From: Paenibacillus elgii NBRC 100335
GTDB lineage: Bacteria > Bacillota > Bacilli > Paenibacillales > NBRC-103111
Reading direction: 5' to 3'
DNA: 43,823 bases
Assembly (NCBI RefSeq): GCF_004000865.1
Contig: NZ_BIMB01000059.1
Span: forward strand, 1-43,823
Shown: positions 15,801 to 24,138 of the stretch, piece after piece
Layout: every line of letters starts with the position of its first letter
Position numbering within the stretch: position 1 is the first letter of the stretch
The notes under the pieces: generated by a model
Databases searched by the model: none
Told to the model about the DNA's origin: nothing
Seen by the model: the letters and a program-made list of their open reading frames with translations, nothing else
Translations under genes and position numbers: made by a program

Positions 15801-17546
15801 CTAACTTTGCGCCAGCAGAAGACGGAAGCCGTTTGCGGACAAGCACAGATGCAATTCGCCGTTGTCTGCGATCAGGTCTTCTTCGGTCAATAGGTCCCTC
15901 CAACGACGGCTGGTGACCGGCAGATCCAGCGTATCGGCTTCAGACCCCGCATTGGCGGCGACGATCAAGCGGTCGCTGCCCAGCGAGCGTTCGTAGGCAA
16001 GGCGCATATCGTTTTCTTGCGTGAACAGGAAGGTCAGATCGCCCGTACGCAGCGCTTCGTATTGTTTGCGCAGCGCGATGACTTGCCGGAAGAACGCGAA
16101 CAGCTCGCGGTCCTGCTTCGCTTCGTCCCATTCCATGCATTTGCGGCAGCCGGGATCGTAGCCTCCGGTCAGACCGATTTCGTCGCCGTAATAGACGCAG
16201 GGCGTGCCGGTCAGCGTGAATTGAAGCAGTGTAGCCAGCTTCATCCGCTGTTTGTCTTCATCGCAAAGCGTCAGCAGACGCACCGTATCGTGGCTTCCGA
16301 GCAGGTTGAAGGCAGCCTCGTTCGCTTGCTGCGGATAGCTGGCCAGGAGAGCGCCCAAGGCGTTGGCGAAGCTTGCTCCGTCCCGTTCCTTCTTGGCGGC
16401 AAACTCGTTGATAATATTCGTCAGCGGATAGTTCATCACCGCATCGAACTGGTCGCCCATGAGCCATGGCATGGAGTCGTGCATAATTTCGCCCAAGATG
16501 TAGGCGTCGGGCTTCGCCTTCTTCACGACGTCGCGGAATTCGCGCCAGAAGCGGTGGTCGACCTCATTGGCTACGTCCAGACGCCACCCGTCGATGTCCA
16601 TTTCTTCGATCCAGTACCTCGCTACATTCAGCAGGTATTCTTTGACTTCGGGATGCTCGGTGTTCAGTTTGGGCATGATCGGCTCGTAAGCGAACGTGTC
16701 ATAGGTTGGAATGCCGTCCTTGACGTCGAGAGGCCACTCCCGCACGTGGAACCAGTCGGCGTAACGGGAATCCGCTCCCTTTTCCTTGACGTCGAGGAAG
16801 GGAGGGAACGTGTGCCCGCAATGGTTGAAGACGGCGTCCAGCAGCACGCGGATACCGCGTTCGTGACAAGCCTTGACCAGCTGCTTCAGCGTCTCGTTCG
16901 TACCGAAGTGAGGGTCTACCGTCATATAATCGGCGGTATCGTATTTATGGTTGGTAGTCGCTTTGAAGATCGGATTGAAATAAATGGCGTTGACGCCAAG
17001 CTCGCTCAGGTGATCCAGATGGTCGATGACGCCTTGGAGGTCGCCCCCGAAATAATTTTTGGGCGTCGGCTCGCCACCCCATGGTTCAACGGCCATCGGA
17101 TCGTTGCCCGGGTCTCCGTTGGCGAAGCGCTCAGGGAATATTTGGTAAAAAACGGCATCTTTGACCCAAGCCGGGGGTGTAAACACGTCCGCCGGATTCA
17201 GGAAGGGGAAATCGAACATTTTGATGCTGTCCTTCGGCTCTTCGTTCGAAATGCCGGTCTCGACAAACCAGACGGCTTCGTTGCCCGCTTCCAGCCGGAA
17301 GGCGTACTTCATCCGGCGCAGCGGGGGCTGCACCGATACGTGCCAATAATCGAACAGCGAGTCGCTGATCCACTTGGTCATAGGGATTTCCTCGACGGTG
17401 CGGTCCCACGCGTATTTGTCGCCAACGATCAAAGCGACCCGCTCGACGTCATCCCGCTTAGTACGCAGGCGCAGATGGATCGTGCGCTCATCATAGGCAT
17501 AGGCCCAGTTGGATTTCGGACGATGGTAAATGGCTTCCAATAACAT
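15801..17546 (-). CDS. Cyclomaltodextrinase/neopullulanase/maltogenic amylase (GH13_20 type)
   Basis: A 581-residue cytoplasmic enzyme. Residues about 1-120 form the N-terminal CBM34-like domain that is diagnostic of the cyclomaltodextrinase group; the GH13 barrel spans about 125-500. Catalytic residues are nucleophile Asp324 (GWRLDVANE), acid/base Glu353 (ILGEI) and Asp420 (LLGSHD). The length is normal for the group. It would open imported cyclodextrins and cut maltodextrins or pullulan. A longer in-frame reading to 17582 exists, but AAGGAG 9 nt before the ATG at 17546 fixes the start. Its own promoter (17648-17676) and a leader with a strong terminator hairpin precede it, directly downstream of the CGTase gene. 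Confidence 0.9.
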   Translation of the reverse strand: MLLEAIYHRPKSNWAYAYDERTIHLRLRTKRDDVERVALIVGDKYAWDRTVEEIPMTKWISDSLFDYWHVSVQPPLRRMKYAFRLEAGNEAVWFVETGISNEEPKDSIKMFDFPFLNPADVFTPPAWVKDAVFYQIFPERFANGDPGNDPMAVEPWGGEPTPKNYFGGDLQGVIDHLDHLSELGVNAIYFNPIFKATTNHKYDTADYMTVDPHFGTNETLKQLVKACHERGIRVLLDAVFNHCGHTFPPFLDVKEKGADSRYADWFHVREWPLDVKDGIPTYDTFAYEPIMPKLNTEHPEVKEYLLNVARYWIEEMDIDGWRLDVANEVDHRFWREFRDVVKKAKPDAYILGEIMHDSMPWLMGDQFDAVMNYPLTNIINEFAAKKERDGASFANALGALLASYPQQANEAAFNLLGSHDTVRLLTLCDEDKQRMKLATLLQFTLTGTPCVYYGDEIGLTGGYDPGCRKCMEWDEAKQDRELFAFFRQVIALRKQYEALRTGDLTFLFTQENDMRLAYERSLGSDRLIVAANAGSEADTLDLPVTSRRWRDLLTEEDLIADNGELHLCLSANGFRLLLAQS

Positions 17547-17570
17547 CAGTGCATTCTCCTTCTTGGCAAC

Positions 17571-17616
17571 AAAAAAAGGCACAACCCCGATGTAAAACGC
17601 GAGGTTGTACCTTTTT
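17571..17616 (-). terminator. Leader terminator (possible attenuator) of the GH13 gene
   Basis: On the minus strand AAAAAGGTACAACC (17616-17603) pairs over 14 bp, with one G-U, with GGTTGTGCCTTTTT (17586-17573), followed by T7 ending at 17571. It lies only 9 nt before the AAGGAG ribosome-binding site (17561-17556) and downstream of the gene's own promoter. It can also terminate readthrough from the CGTase gene. Confidence 0.75.
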
Positions 17617-17647
17617 GCTTGGTAGCATTGCCTTTAATTTTAGCTAT

Positions 17648-17676
17648 ACTATAGCATCTCATCGGCGGAAACTCAA
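17648..17676 (-). promoter_or_regulatory. SigA-type promoter of the GH13 gene
   Basis: Minus strand TTGAGT (17676-17671), 17-bp spacer, TATAGT (17653-17648). The -10 box is embedded in the 13-bp palindrome GCTATACTATAGC (17643-17655). Predicted leader is about 95 nt. Confidence 0.6.
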
Positions 17677-17733
17677 GACCAATCGCTTCTCTCGGACTGT
17701 TTTTTAGTATGCCGCAATCCATCGGCATGACCA

Positions 17734-19884
17734 TTACGGCTGCCAGTTTACCGTTACGGTTGCCGTACCGCTGGAAGGCGTAGTGAACGTATGGTTGGAG
17801 CCGCCTTCCCAGGTGACGGAGCTGCCGTTTTTCTTGAGAAATTTAAATTCGATGGCCGTTCCCGCTGGAACACTGACATCGTAATACCAGTTCGGATAAG
17901 CGTACATTACCTTGTTAAACAGCGGACCGATCGCTTTGCCCGGTTCCCACTGCCCGAGCTCGCTCACGCTGCCCGTCAGATAGACGTTTTCCCCCAGCGT
18001 CGTCGAGGCGTTGTTCACCACGAAGCGAACGCTGACCTGTTCCTTGGTCAGGAGATTGAAGCCGCCGTACACGCTGCTGTCTGCCGCGCCGGCCGTTCTG
18101 ACTTTGATGCCGTATTTACCCGCTGCGGCCGACGGTACGACGACTTTGATCTCGGTATCCTCCCAAGAGACGATATTGGCGCCGGTAACGGCTGTCGTGC
18201 CGAAATAGACGGTGCCTTTCGTCGAGCCGAAGCCTCTGCCGTCAATGGTGACGGTATTGCCGGCTTTCGCCATCATCGGGCCGACATGTCCGATCGCCGG
18301 AGTCGTTTGCGCCGCCGTGTACTGCCACACCGATACGCCTCCGGCGGCTAACGTGAACGCGGATGCGGCGCCGCCGCTGCCTACCGTCAGGCCGCCGCCG
18401 CTAAGCAGTCCTCCTAGCGCATCGGTGTAAGTGCCTGCCGGCAGCGAAGTAACGAGCCCGCTGATCGAGGCGGGGGAGGTCAGGTTGCGGTTGATGGCGA
18501 CGACCGCCGTGCTGCCTCCGAATTTGCGCTCGTAGATGTAGACGTCGTTGTTGATCCACCGCTGCTGCGTTGTTCCGTAAGCGATCGCCGGGTTCGACTT
18601 ACGGAGCGGGGCCAGCTTCTTGATAACGTTATAGGCGGTAGTCGCCGTCGAGAAGGAAGCCATCTTCGCCCGGTTGTTCGGATCGCCGTTCCCGGTCATA
18701 TACTGCTCGGTTCCGTAATAAATGGCCGGTACGCCACGGGAAGTCAGCGTAAAGGCAAGCGCCTGCTCCAGCTTCCGGTTGCTTGCGCCCTGTACTTGGA
18801 AACGGTCCATGTCATGGTTATCGATGAAGGTCACCTGATCGTTCACTTGGGCATAATCTGCGGCCGTCCCGGTAACCATGCTGTCCAGACCAAGCATGGA
18901 ATCCGTATTGTCACGGAACACTTGCCGCACTTTTTGCCCGAACCGGAAGTCGAGCAGGCTCATGCCGCTTTCGTTGGCGAAATGATGATTCGCCGGATCG
19001 ACCTCGTTCGTGCCCAGAAACCATTCGCCGAACGTGAAGACGGGCTTCGTGTTGTAGATGGAAGCCATCCAATTTTTTTGCCAGCCGAAAGGCATATGCT
19101 TGACCGCATCCACCCGGATGCCGTCAATACCGAGATCCAGCCAGGTTCGGATCGCTTCTTTAAAATACGTATCGATGAAGCTGTTATTGTGGTCCAGGTC
19201 CGCAAGATCGAACAGGTTTTTGTAGATCCCGTTTTCCAGCGTCGAAAAATCTGTCCCGCCGTTATGGTGGAAATAACGGTTCGTATCTCCGGTATAGCTT
19301 CCGGCCAAGGCGCCGTTATTGTAGAGCTTGCCGTTTTCCGCGAAGGCGGCGTTCGTCTCCATAGCCGGGGACGTATGGTTCGGCGCAAAATCGATAATGA
19401 CCTTGATGTTTTTGGCGTGAGCGGCATTGATCAGGTTTTGAAAGTCGGTCATGTTGCCGAAAGCGGGATTGGTCTTTTTGAAATCGCGCGCCCAGTAGCC
19501 GTGGTAGGCGGTGCTGTTCGTGCCGGAATAGTTGATGACGGAATAAATATTTTCGACAGGCTGAGAAATCCAGATCGCGGTAATGCCCATGCCGGTCAAG
19601 TAGCCGTCATTGATTTTATTGACAATGCCCTGCCAGTCGCCGCCGCAATACAGCTTCAGATTGCTGCTGCAGGTGCCGTCGAACGCGTTCCCTGTCGGAT
19701 TGTTGCCCGCATTGCCGTCGGAAAACCGGTCGGTCACGATCTGGTAAATGACGTCTGTCGAGAAGTTTTGTTTGTTGGACACGGACGTGTCCGGAGAAGC
19801 CGATGCCGTCGGCGAAATCGGGGATAGGGCTGCGGTCAGCGACAATGCAAGAACGGCTGCAAGAAGTTTCGGCAAAGTTTTCAA
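17734..19884 (-). CDS. cgt: Cyclodextrin glucanotransferase (CGTase), secreted
   Basis: A 716-residue exported enzyme with the full CGTase domain order: signal peptide (about 1-30), GH13 A/B domains (about 31-435), C domain, IPT/TIG-like D domain (IGHVGPMMAKAGNTVTIDGRG), and C-terminal CBM20 starch-binding domain (QVSVRFVVNNASTTLGENVYL to VNWQP). Catalytic residues are Asp259, Glu287 and Asp358. The cyclisation-centre aromatic (Tyr195 in the B. circulans enzyme) is Phe225, as in some Paenibacillus and thermophilic enzymes. It converts starch to cyclodextrins outside the cell. The start codon is TTG at 19884, supported by AGGAGG 8 nt upstream. Its promoter, an operator-like site and a long structured leader are visible. 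The product profile (alpha, beta or gamma) cannot be assigned safely. Confidence 0.95.
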   Translation of the reverse strand: MKTLPKLLAAVLALSLTAALSPISPTASASPDTSVSNKQNFSTDVIYQIVTDRFSDGNAGNNPTGNAFDGTCSSNLKLYCGGDWQGIVNKINDGYLTGMGITAIWISQPVENIYSVINYSGTNSTAYHGYWARDFKKTNPAFGNMTDFQNLINAAHAKNIKVIIDFAPNHTSPAMETNAAFAENGKLYNNGALAGSYTGDTNRYFHHNGGTDFSTLENGIYKNLFDLADLDHNNSFIDTYFKEAIRTWLDLGIDGIRVDAVKHMPFGWQKNWMASIYNTKPVFTFGEWFLGTNEVDPANHHFANESGMSLLDFRFGQKVRQVFRDNTDSMLGLDSMVTGTAADYAQVNDQVTFIDNHDMDRFQVQGASNRKLEQALAFTLTSRGVPAIYYGTEQYMTGNGDPNNRAKMASFSTATTAYNVIKKLAPLRKSNPAIAYGTTQQRWINNDVYIYERKFGGSTAVVAINRNLTSPASISGLVTSLPAGTYTDALGGLLSGGGLTVGSGGAASAFTLAAGGVSVWQYTAAQTTPAIGHVGPMMAKAGNTVTIDGRGFGSTKGTVYFGTTAVTGANIVSWEDTEIKVVVPSAAAGKYGIKVRTAGAADSSVYGGFNLLTKEQVSVRFVVNNASTTLGENVYLTGSVSELGQWEPGKAIGPLFNKVMYAYPNWYYDVSVPAGTAIEFKFLKKNGSSVTWEGGSNHTFTTPSSGTATVTVNWQP

Positions 19885-19921
19885 TAGGATGTCCTCCTGG
19901 TTCCTAAGTTTTGTGCAAAAA

Positions 19922-19934
19922 TGAAACGCTTACA
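19922..19934. promoter_or_regulatory. LacI/CcpA-type operator-like site in the CGTase leader
   Basis: TGAAACGCTTACA on the plus strand, similar to TGAAACGTTTTCA at 4963-4975 and, like it, one base shorter than a standard cre. It lies downstream of the promoter, between the leader hairpin and the start codon, so it would act as a roadblock. Confidence 0.45.
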
Positions 19935-19982
19935 TTTTTGGCGTTCGAGTATGGTTTCCGATACATCACCCCCTTAAAAGCG

Positions 19983-20023
19983 AACAACCCCGGCGTCTCC
20001 TAAGAGATACCGGGGTTGTTTTT
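19983..20023. terminator. Strong hairpin in the CGTase leader
   Basis: AACAACCCCGG (19983-19993) and CCGGGGTTGTT (20010-20020) are perfectly complementary, with inner arms TCTC/GAGA. A T-run (20019-20023) follows on the plus strand; the minus-strand tail (CGCTTTTAAG) is poorer. It lies between the CGTase promoter and its start. Confidence 0.65.
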
Positions 20024-20079
20024 CAAACCGATAGCGGTCTAAAAAATGCATGGCCCTTATGTTGATCTTCTACAAGGTT

Positions 20080-20109
20080 ATTGTAAAATCGGTTGCATCT
20101 ATTTGTCAA
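20080..20109 (-). promoter_or_regulatory. SigA-type promoter of the CGTase gene
   Basis: Minus strand TTGACA (20109-20104), 18-bp spacer, TACAAT (20085-20080). Predicted leader is about 190 nt and contains the hairpin at 19983-20023 and the operator-like site at 19922-19934. Confidence 0.75.
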
Positions 20110-20151
20110 TGGAGAGATTTTTTTCTTGTGTATTCCTTGCAGCGCGAACCT

Positions 20152-20886
20152 TTACGGCTTCGTCTTGCGCCAATACACGCCGGTCGTATCGATCGGAATG
20201 AGCGGGTCCTCGATGTTGTGCGCTTGCCGGTAATCGTGCACCGCGGCCGAGCAGTAACCGATCGAATAGTCGTCGATAATGACGTAGCCTCCGACAGATA
20301 CTTTCGGGTACAGGTTCGTCAAGCTGTCCATCGTCGAGGAATACATATCGCCGTCGAGCCGGGCAATGGCGATTTTCTCAATCGGCGCCGTCGGCAGCGT
20401 ATCTTCGAACCAGCCTTTCAGGAAGCGCACCTGGTCGTCCAGCAGGTCGTATCGCTGAAAATTTCTGATCACTTCGGATAACGAGACCTTCAGAAATTCC
20501 TGTTCGTGAAATATAGCCCCTCTATCGACGGGATAGCGGGCTTCGTCCGGGGCGGGCAAGCCTTCGAACGAATCGGCTACCCAGACGCGCCGGTCCTTCA
20601 CGCCGTTCGCTTTCAGAAAGCCCCTCATAAAGATGCATGCCCCGCCACGCCATACCCCCGTCTCGATAAAATCGCCTTCGACGTTGTCCGCGAGCACAGA
20701 ATTCATATGCTGATGCAGACTGTCCATGCGCAGCCTGCCGATCATGCTGTGCGCGATCATCGGCCAGTCCAAGCCTTGCCTGCGGTTCTCGACGGTAGCG
20801 CCGGGCTCGTGTTCCAGCCATAGTTCGAACAAAATCGTTTTCTTCAGCAGCTCGAGATACAATTCTTTCGCCGTATCGCTCGGCAT
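20152..20886 (-). CDS. TylF/MycF-family O-methyltransferase
   Basis: A 244-residue class I SAM-dependent methyltransferase of the TylF/MycF (macrocin O-methyltransferase) type. Diagnostic segments are GDFIETGVWRGGACIFMRG (SAM site), VWVADSFEGLPAPD, NFQRYDLLDDQVRFLKGWF, RLDGDMYSST and GGYVIIDDY, the last two containing the metal and catalytic acidic residues. Family members methylate sugar hydroxyls in macrolides and other glycosylated products. A longer in-frame reading to 20967 lacks a binding site; ATG at 20886 has GAGGAAG upstream and fits the family N-terminus. No biosynthetic cluster surrounds it, so the substrate is unknown. It lies just upstream of the CGTase promoter on the same strand. 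Confidence 0.85.
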   Translation of the reverse strand: MPSDTAKELYLELLKKTILFELWLEHEPGATVENRRQGLDWPMIAHSMIGRLRMDSLHQHMNSVLADNVEGDFIETGVWRGGACIFMRGFLKANGVKDRRVWVADSFEGLPAPDEARYPVDRGAIFHEQEFLKVSLSEVIRNFQRYDLLDDQVRFLKGWFEDTLPTAPIEKIAIARLDGDMYSSTMDSLTNLYPKVSVGGYVIIDDYSIGYCSAAVHDYRQAHNIEDPLIPIDTTGVYWRKTKP

Positions 20887-21081
20887 GCTCCCACTTCCTC
20901 TCAGTGTCGTTCCACTAAACCTAATATATTCGGGTTCAGCGGCAAGGTGTGAGCGTTTGTCCTGCATGTGCGGGAATGCAGCTGACGTCCGGCAGCGTCC
21001 CGCTCGGGCGGTAAAAAAGTCGGAATCCCCGTATCAAGTAGTGGCGATTGACAAAGTCGAGAAGGTCGTATATCATTTTGC

Positions 21082-21095
21082 TAAGTGATCACTTA
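21082..21095. promoter_or_regulatory. Palindromic operator upstream of the TetR-type gene
   Basis: TAAGTGATCACTTA, a perfect 14-bp palindrome about 40 bp before the regulator start. A likely autoregulatory TetR-family site. The half ACTTAAT(G/A)AAT recurs near 21753, before the monooxygenase gene. Confidence 0.6.
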
Positions 21096-21133
21096 ATGAA
21101 TTTGGATTTCACAGCGCAAAAGGATGGGTTCCG

Positions 21134-21724
21134 ATGAAACCAAGAACAAGCCGCCAGCAGCAGGCGTTGGAGACGAAAAGCAAGCTGATCGATGCCGCTC
21201 TCCGGACGTTTTCCCGCAAAGGCTTCAGCGAAAGCACGACCAAGGATATTGCCAAGGAAGCGGGAGTTTCAGACGGCCTGATCTATCACTATTTTCAGTC
21301 CAAGGAAGAATTGCTGTGGGCCATACTGGACAAATACACGCTCCTGCATTCCATCCGGCAAGCGCTGGAGGCCATGGACAAGCAAGCTCCGCTAGAGCAC
21401 AATTTGACCGCGTATTTTCAAGCCTTAATCCGCAATTTGCGCGAGCAGCAGGACTTGATCGTGATGTGCTTCGGCGAGGCCCAGCGCATTCCCGAGATTC
21501 GTGCCCGGGTGGAGGACATTATACGGGAAGGTGTCGAGCTGCTGTACGCGTTTGTTGCACCGCAGGTTCATTTGGCCCCGCAGGAGCTGCTGGTCGCGAT
21601 CCGCAATGTGCAGACGTCGATGGTGTTTTATTTCTTAATGACCGCCCGGTTCGCTGACGATGACACGCAGAGTACGGAGTATATCCGAATCTCGGTCAAG
21701 CAATTTTTGAACATCGTCACCTAA
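21134..21724 (+). CDS. TetR/AcrR family transcriptional regulator
   Basis: A 196-residue regulator. Residues about 12-60 form the TetR helix-turn-helix (LIDAALRTFSRKGFSESTTKDIAKEAGVSDGLIYHYFQSKEELL); residues about 65-196 are a helical ligand/dimer domain. The start ATG has only a modest AAAGGATGG upstream. A perfect palindrome precedes it and an imperfect one lies between it and the flavoprotein gene 60 bp downstream, so it probably represses both. The inducer is likely a hydrophobic or aromatic compound handled by the monooxygenase; inference. Confidence 0.9.
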   Translation: MKPRTSRQQQALETKSKLIDAALRTFSRKGFSESTTKDIAKEAGVSDGLIYHYFQSKEELLWAILDKYTLLHSIRQALEAMDKQAPLEHNLTAYFQALIRNLREQQDLIVMCFGEAQRIPEIRARVEDIIREGVELLYAFVAPQVHLAPQELLVAIRNVQTSMVFYFLMTARFADDDTQSTEYIRISVKQFLNIVT

Positions 21725-21737
21725 ATTTTTTTAGTTA

Positions 21738-21767
21738 TTTCATTAATTAAATACTTAATAAATGAAA
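21738..21767. promoter_or_regulatory. Imperfect palindrome before the monooxygenase gene
   Basis: Arms TTTCATT (21738-21744) and AATGAAA (21761-21767) enclose ATTAA/TTAAT repeats and the ACTTAATAAAT half-site shared with the TetR operator region. It ends just before the monooxygenase ribosome-binding site. Confidence 0.4.
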
Positions 21768-21784
21768 ATGGAGGCTGGTTTGCT

Positions 21785-23014
21785 ATGAAAATAATCGATG
21801 TGGATGTCGCGGTCGTCGGAGCCGGACCCGGAGGGTGCATGCTCAGTTATTTGCTTGCGCGGAGCGGCGTGAGAACGGCGCTGCTGGAACGGCATAACCG
21901 TTTGGACCGCGAATTCCGGGGCTATTTTTTTCAACCGTCCGTCGTTAAGCTGTTCGATCAGATCGGTGTGCTGGAGGACATCTTCCATATTCCGCATCAG
22001 CATGTGCCCAAATTTACGTTTGTCGACCATGGCAAAACGCTGTTCGAGGTTCGCTTCGATGAGCTGGAACCGCCGTACAATTACGGTCTGACCATTCCGC
22101 AGCCTCCGTTGCTTGAGTTTTTCATCGGACAGGCTGCTCGTTACTCTAACTTTACATATTTCGGAGGGACGTCGGTGACGGACCTGATCGAAGAAGATGG
22201 CGCGGTACACGGCTTGATCGCCAAAAACCACGAGGGCGAGGAACTCGAAATGCGCTGCCGGCTTGTTGCCGGAGCGGACGGACGCCACTCCACGATTCGA
22301 AAGCTGGCGGGCCTAAGCCAGACGATGGGGGAGTTCGAGTTGGACTTCGTATGGTTCGACATGCCCAAGGTTCCGGGCAAAGATTACCCGCTGCAAATCC
22401 AGATCGAAGACGAAGGCATGCTGATCTATATTCCAAAAGGCGAGGATCAAGTACAGGTCGGCTGGGTGATTCCGAAAAAGACGTACCCGGAGCTCGTGAA
22501 AAAAGGAATCGAAGATTTCGTCCGCACTTTGATTGCGGCCGAGCCGGATTTGCAGAACGTGCTTCCTCGTCACCTCAGAAGCTTTAAGCAATGTTCGGTG
22601 CTGGACATTCAGGTTGGCATGACCGATACATGGGTAAAGGACGGCTTGCTTCTGCTCGGTGATGCGGCGCATATCGCTTCGCCGTTTTCCGGGCAGGGCA
22701 ACAGCCTGGCCTTTCAGGATGCGGTTATCGCGCACGATACGGTGATGAAGGCGCTAGAATCCGGAGGCGACGGCATTGTGCCTGCCGAGCTTCTGAAAGG
22801 GTACGAGCTTTACCGCAAGCCGGCGGTGGCTGAAATTCAGAGCATGCAAGCGATGCAGGCCCGCTTGATCGCCATGAAGTCCCCGGGGATGCTCAGACTT
22901 CGGCGCATGCTTGCGCCAGTGATGCGCCGGACACCGCTTTTTCATCAGATGAGGAATAAGATTGCTCTTGGCGTTCAGCGGGTGGATGTGAACACCTCGT
23001 ATTTTACGAAGTAA
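21785..23014 (+). CDS. FAD-dependent monooxygenase
   Basis: A 409-residue class A flavoprotein monooxygenase (PHBH fold). It has the three fingerprints: VAVVGAGPGGC near the N-terminus for ADP, the DG motif (GADGRHSTIRKLAG, about residues 161-174), and the GD motif (LLLLGDAAHIASPFSGQGNS, about 291-310) for FAD ribityl binding. It is expected to hydroxylate or epoxidise an aromatic or lipophilic substrate using NAD(P)H and oxygen; tetracycline-modifying and polyketide oxygenases share the fold, so resistance or detoxification is possible. GGAGG precedes the ATG. It is 60 bp downstream of a TetR-type regulator gene. Confidence 0.88.
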   Translation: MKIIDVDVAVVGAGPGGCMLSYLLARSGVRTALLERHNRLDREFRGYFFQPSVVKLFDQIGVLEDIFHIPHQHVPKFTFVDHGKTLFEVRFDELEPPYNYGLTIPQPPLLEFFIGQAARYSNFTYFGGTSVTDLIEEDGAVHGLIAKNHEGEELEMRCRLVAGADGRHSTIRKLAGLSQTMGEFELDFVWFDMPKVPGKDYPLQIQIEDEGMLIYIPKGEDQVQVGWVIPKKTYPELVKKGIEDFVRTLIAAEPDLQNVLPRHLRSFKQCSVLDIQVGMTDTWVKDGLLLLGDAAHIASPFSGQGNSLAFQDAVIAHDTVMKALESGGDGIVPAELLKGYELYRKPAVAEIQSMQAMQARLIAMKSPGMLRLRRMLAPVMRRTPLFHQMRNKIALGVQRVDVNTSYFTK

Positions 23015-23136
23015 ATTCATTGATACTGGGCCTGAACCTCCGATTCGGGAGTTCGGCGCCGGAAGAAGCCAACACGCCGGATTCTTACAACGCGAATCCC
23101 AATGTTAAGTTGCCGCAGATCTACGCGATGGATCGC

Positions 23137-24054
23137 TCATTCGACAACCGCGTTTGCAAAATGCGAGTGTTCGTATGCGTAATAGCCGTCTGTGCGTCCT
23201 TGAAAGTAGTGTCCTTGGATATGGGCTGGGCTCCAATGCTCTTGAAGACGCAAGCGGATGTCCAGCAGTTCGTCCGGGAGAGCGGACGGATCAAGACCCG
23301 TTAGCATAGGCTCGCCTGCACTTCGCAGCATCTCCTGCATCAACTTTACGCGCTTAGCCGTCCGTTCGGCGTCGAAGGCGTCCGTATCCCAGTAATCGAA
23401 TGTGACCGAGCTGCCCGCCGGGCAGAGGTTGGCGATCGAATGCAGCGTGGAGAATACCACTTCCCGGGGCAAATAATGGACGACACCCAGCCAACTAAAG
23501 AAACTTAATGACTGCGCATCGAACGACGATCTGGCTAGCGCCGTCTCCAAATTCTCCTTCGTAAAATCCAACGGCACAAAGTGGAGGTTGGACGGGAGCT
23601 CCCATCCCAATTCCGCAAGCCTGCAGCGCTTAAAGGCTTGCGTAGCAGGATGGTCGATTTCGAACACTTGGATATCCTTTAACGTCTCCGGATGCCTGAA
23701 CGCAAACGTATCCATTCCGGCTCCGAGGATCAAATACTGTTTAGTCCCTTGCCTGATAGCGCTCTCAAGACGATCCTCCGCATACCGTGCCCGGCTGAGA
23801 AAGAGAGAGGTCGGAAAATAGCTTTGCAGCATGCATGCCACAGCCGCCGTCCGGTCTTCGCAAGCGGCAGCGCGTTCAGGATCGACGAGCTGAAGCGTCG
23901 TTACCATAGTCTGTTCGAAAGCGGCGTGTTCCTCTTCCTTCAGCAAATGATGGGCCAGAAAATCGTTGAAAATTTTTGGCGTTTCGTGAACGGCATGATA
24001 GCTTCGCAGGTATGCGCTCATCAGGGCGGAGCGTTTGACTTTTGAATCTTCCAT
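23137..24054 (-). CDS. SAM-dependent methyltransferase of the LCM/TIGR00027 type
   Basis: A 305-residue protein of the leucine carboxyl methyltransferase-like family. Motif I is YLILGAGMDTFAFR (about 107-120), followed by the acidic VFEIDHPATQAFKRCRL segment typical of this family and the LDFTKENLETAL and FFSWLGVVHYLP segments. The family includes mycobacterial and actinobacterial small-molecule methyltransferases with unknown substrates. GGAGG lies 6 nt before the ATG. It is convergent with the monooxygenase gene and divergent from the TrmB-azl operon, without an obvious operon partner. Confidence 0.82.
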   Translation of the reverse strand: MEDSKVKRSALMSAYLRSYHAVHETPKIFNDFLAHHLLKEEEHAAFEQTMVTTLQLVDPERAAACEDRTAAVACMLQSYFPTSLFLSRARYAEDRLESAIRQGTKQYLILGAGMDTFAFRHPETLKDIQVFEIDHPATQAFKRCRLAELGWELPSNLHFVPLDFTKENLETALARSSFDAQSLSFFSWLGVVHYLPREVVFSTLHSIANLCPAGSSVTFDYWDTDAFDAERTAKRVKLMQEMLRSAGEPMLTGLDPSALPDELLDIRLRLQEHWSPAHIQGHYFQGRTDGYYAYEHSHFANAVVE

Positions 24055-24138
24055 TGTCGTCCTCCTTTGCTAACTATTTAACGAAAATGGGATTATTAAA
24101 CAATTATAAACCGTTTTCAGCAGTAGGGACATATTTTT

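Noticed and set aside
16017..17543. A 508-codon plus-strand open frame opposite the GH13 gene
   Set aside because: It lies fully antisense to a gene with intact catalytic motifs, has no ribosome-binding site, and its translation shows no family pattern. It reflects codon bias on the other strand.
18796..19827. A 343-codon plus-strand frame opposite the CGTase gene
   Set aside because: Antisense shadow of a clear CGTase; no start signal.
23020..23304. Plus-strand frame between the monooxygenase and the methyltransferase gene
   Set aside because: Overlaps the end of the minus-strand methyltransferase, has no ribosome-binding site and no recognisable pattern.
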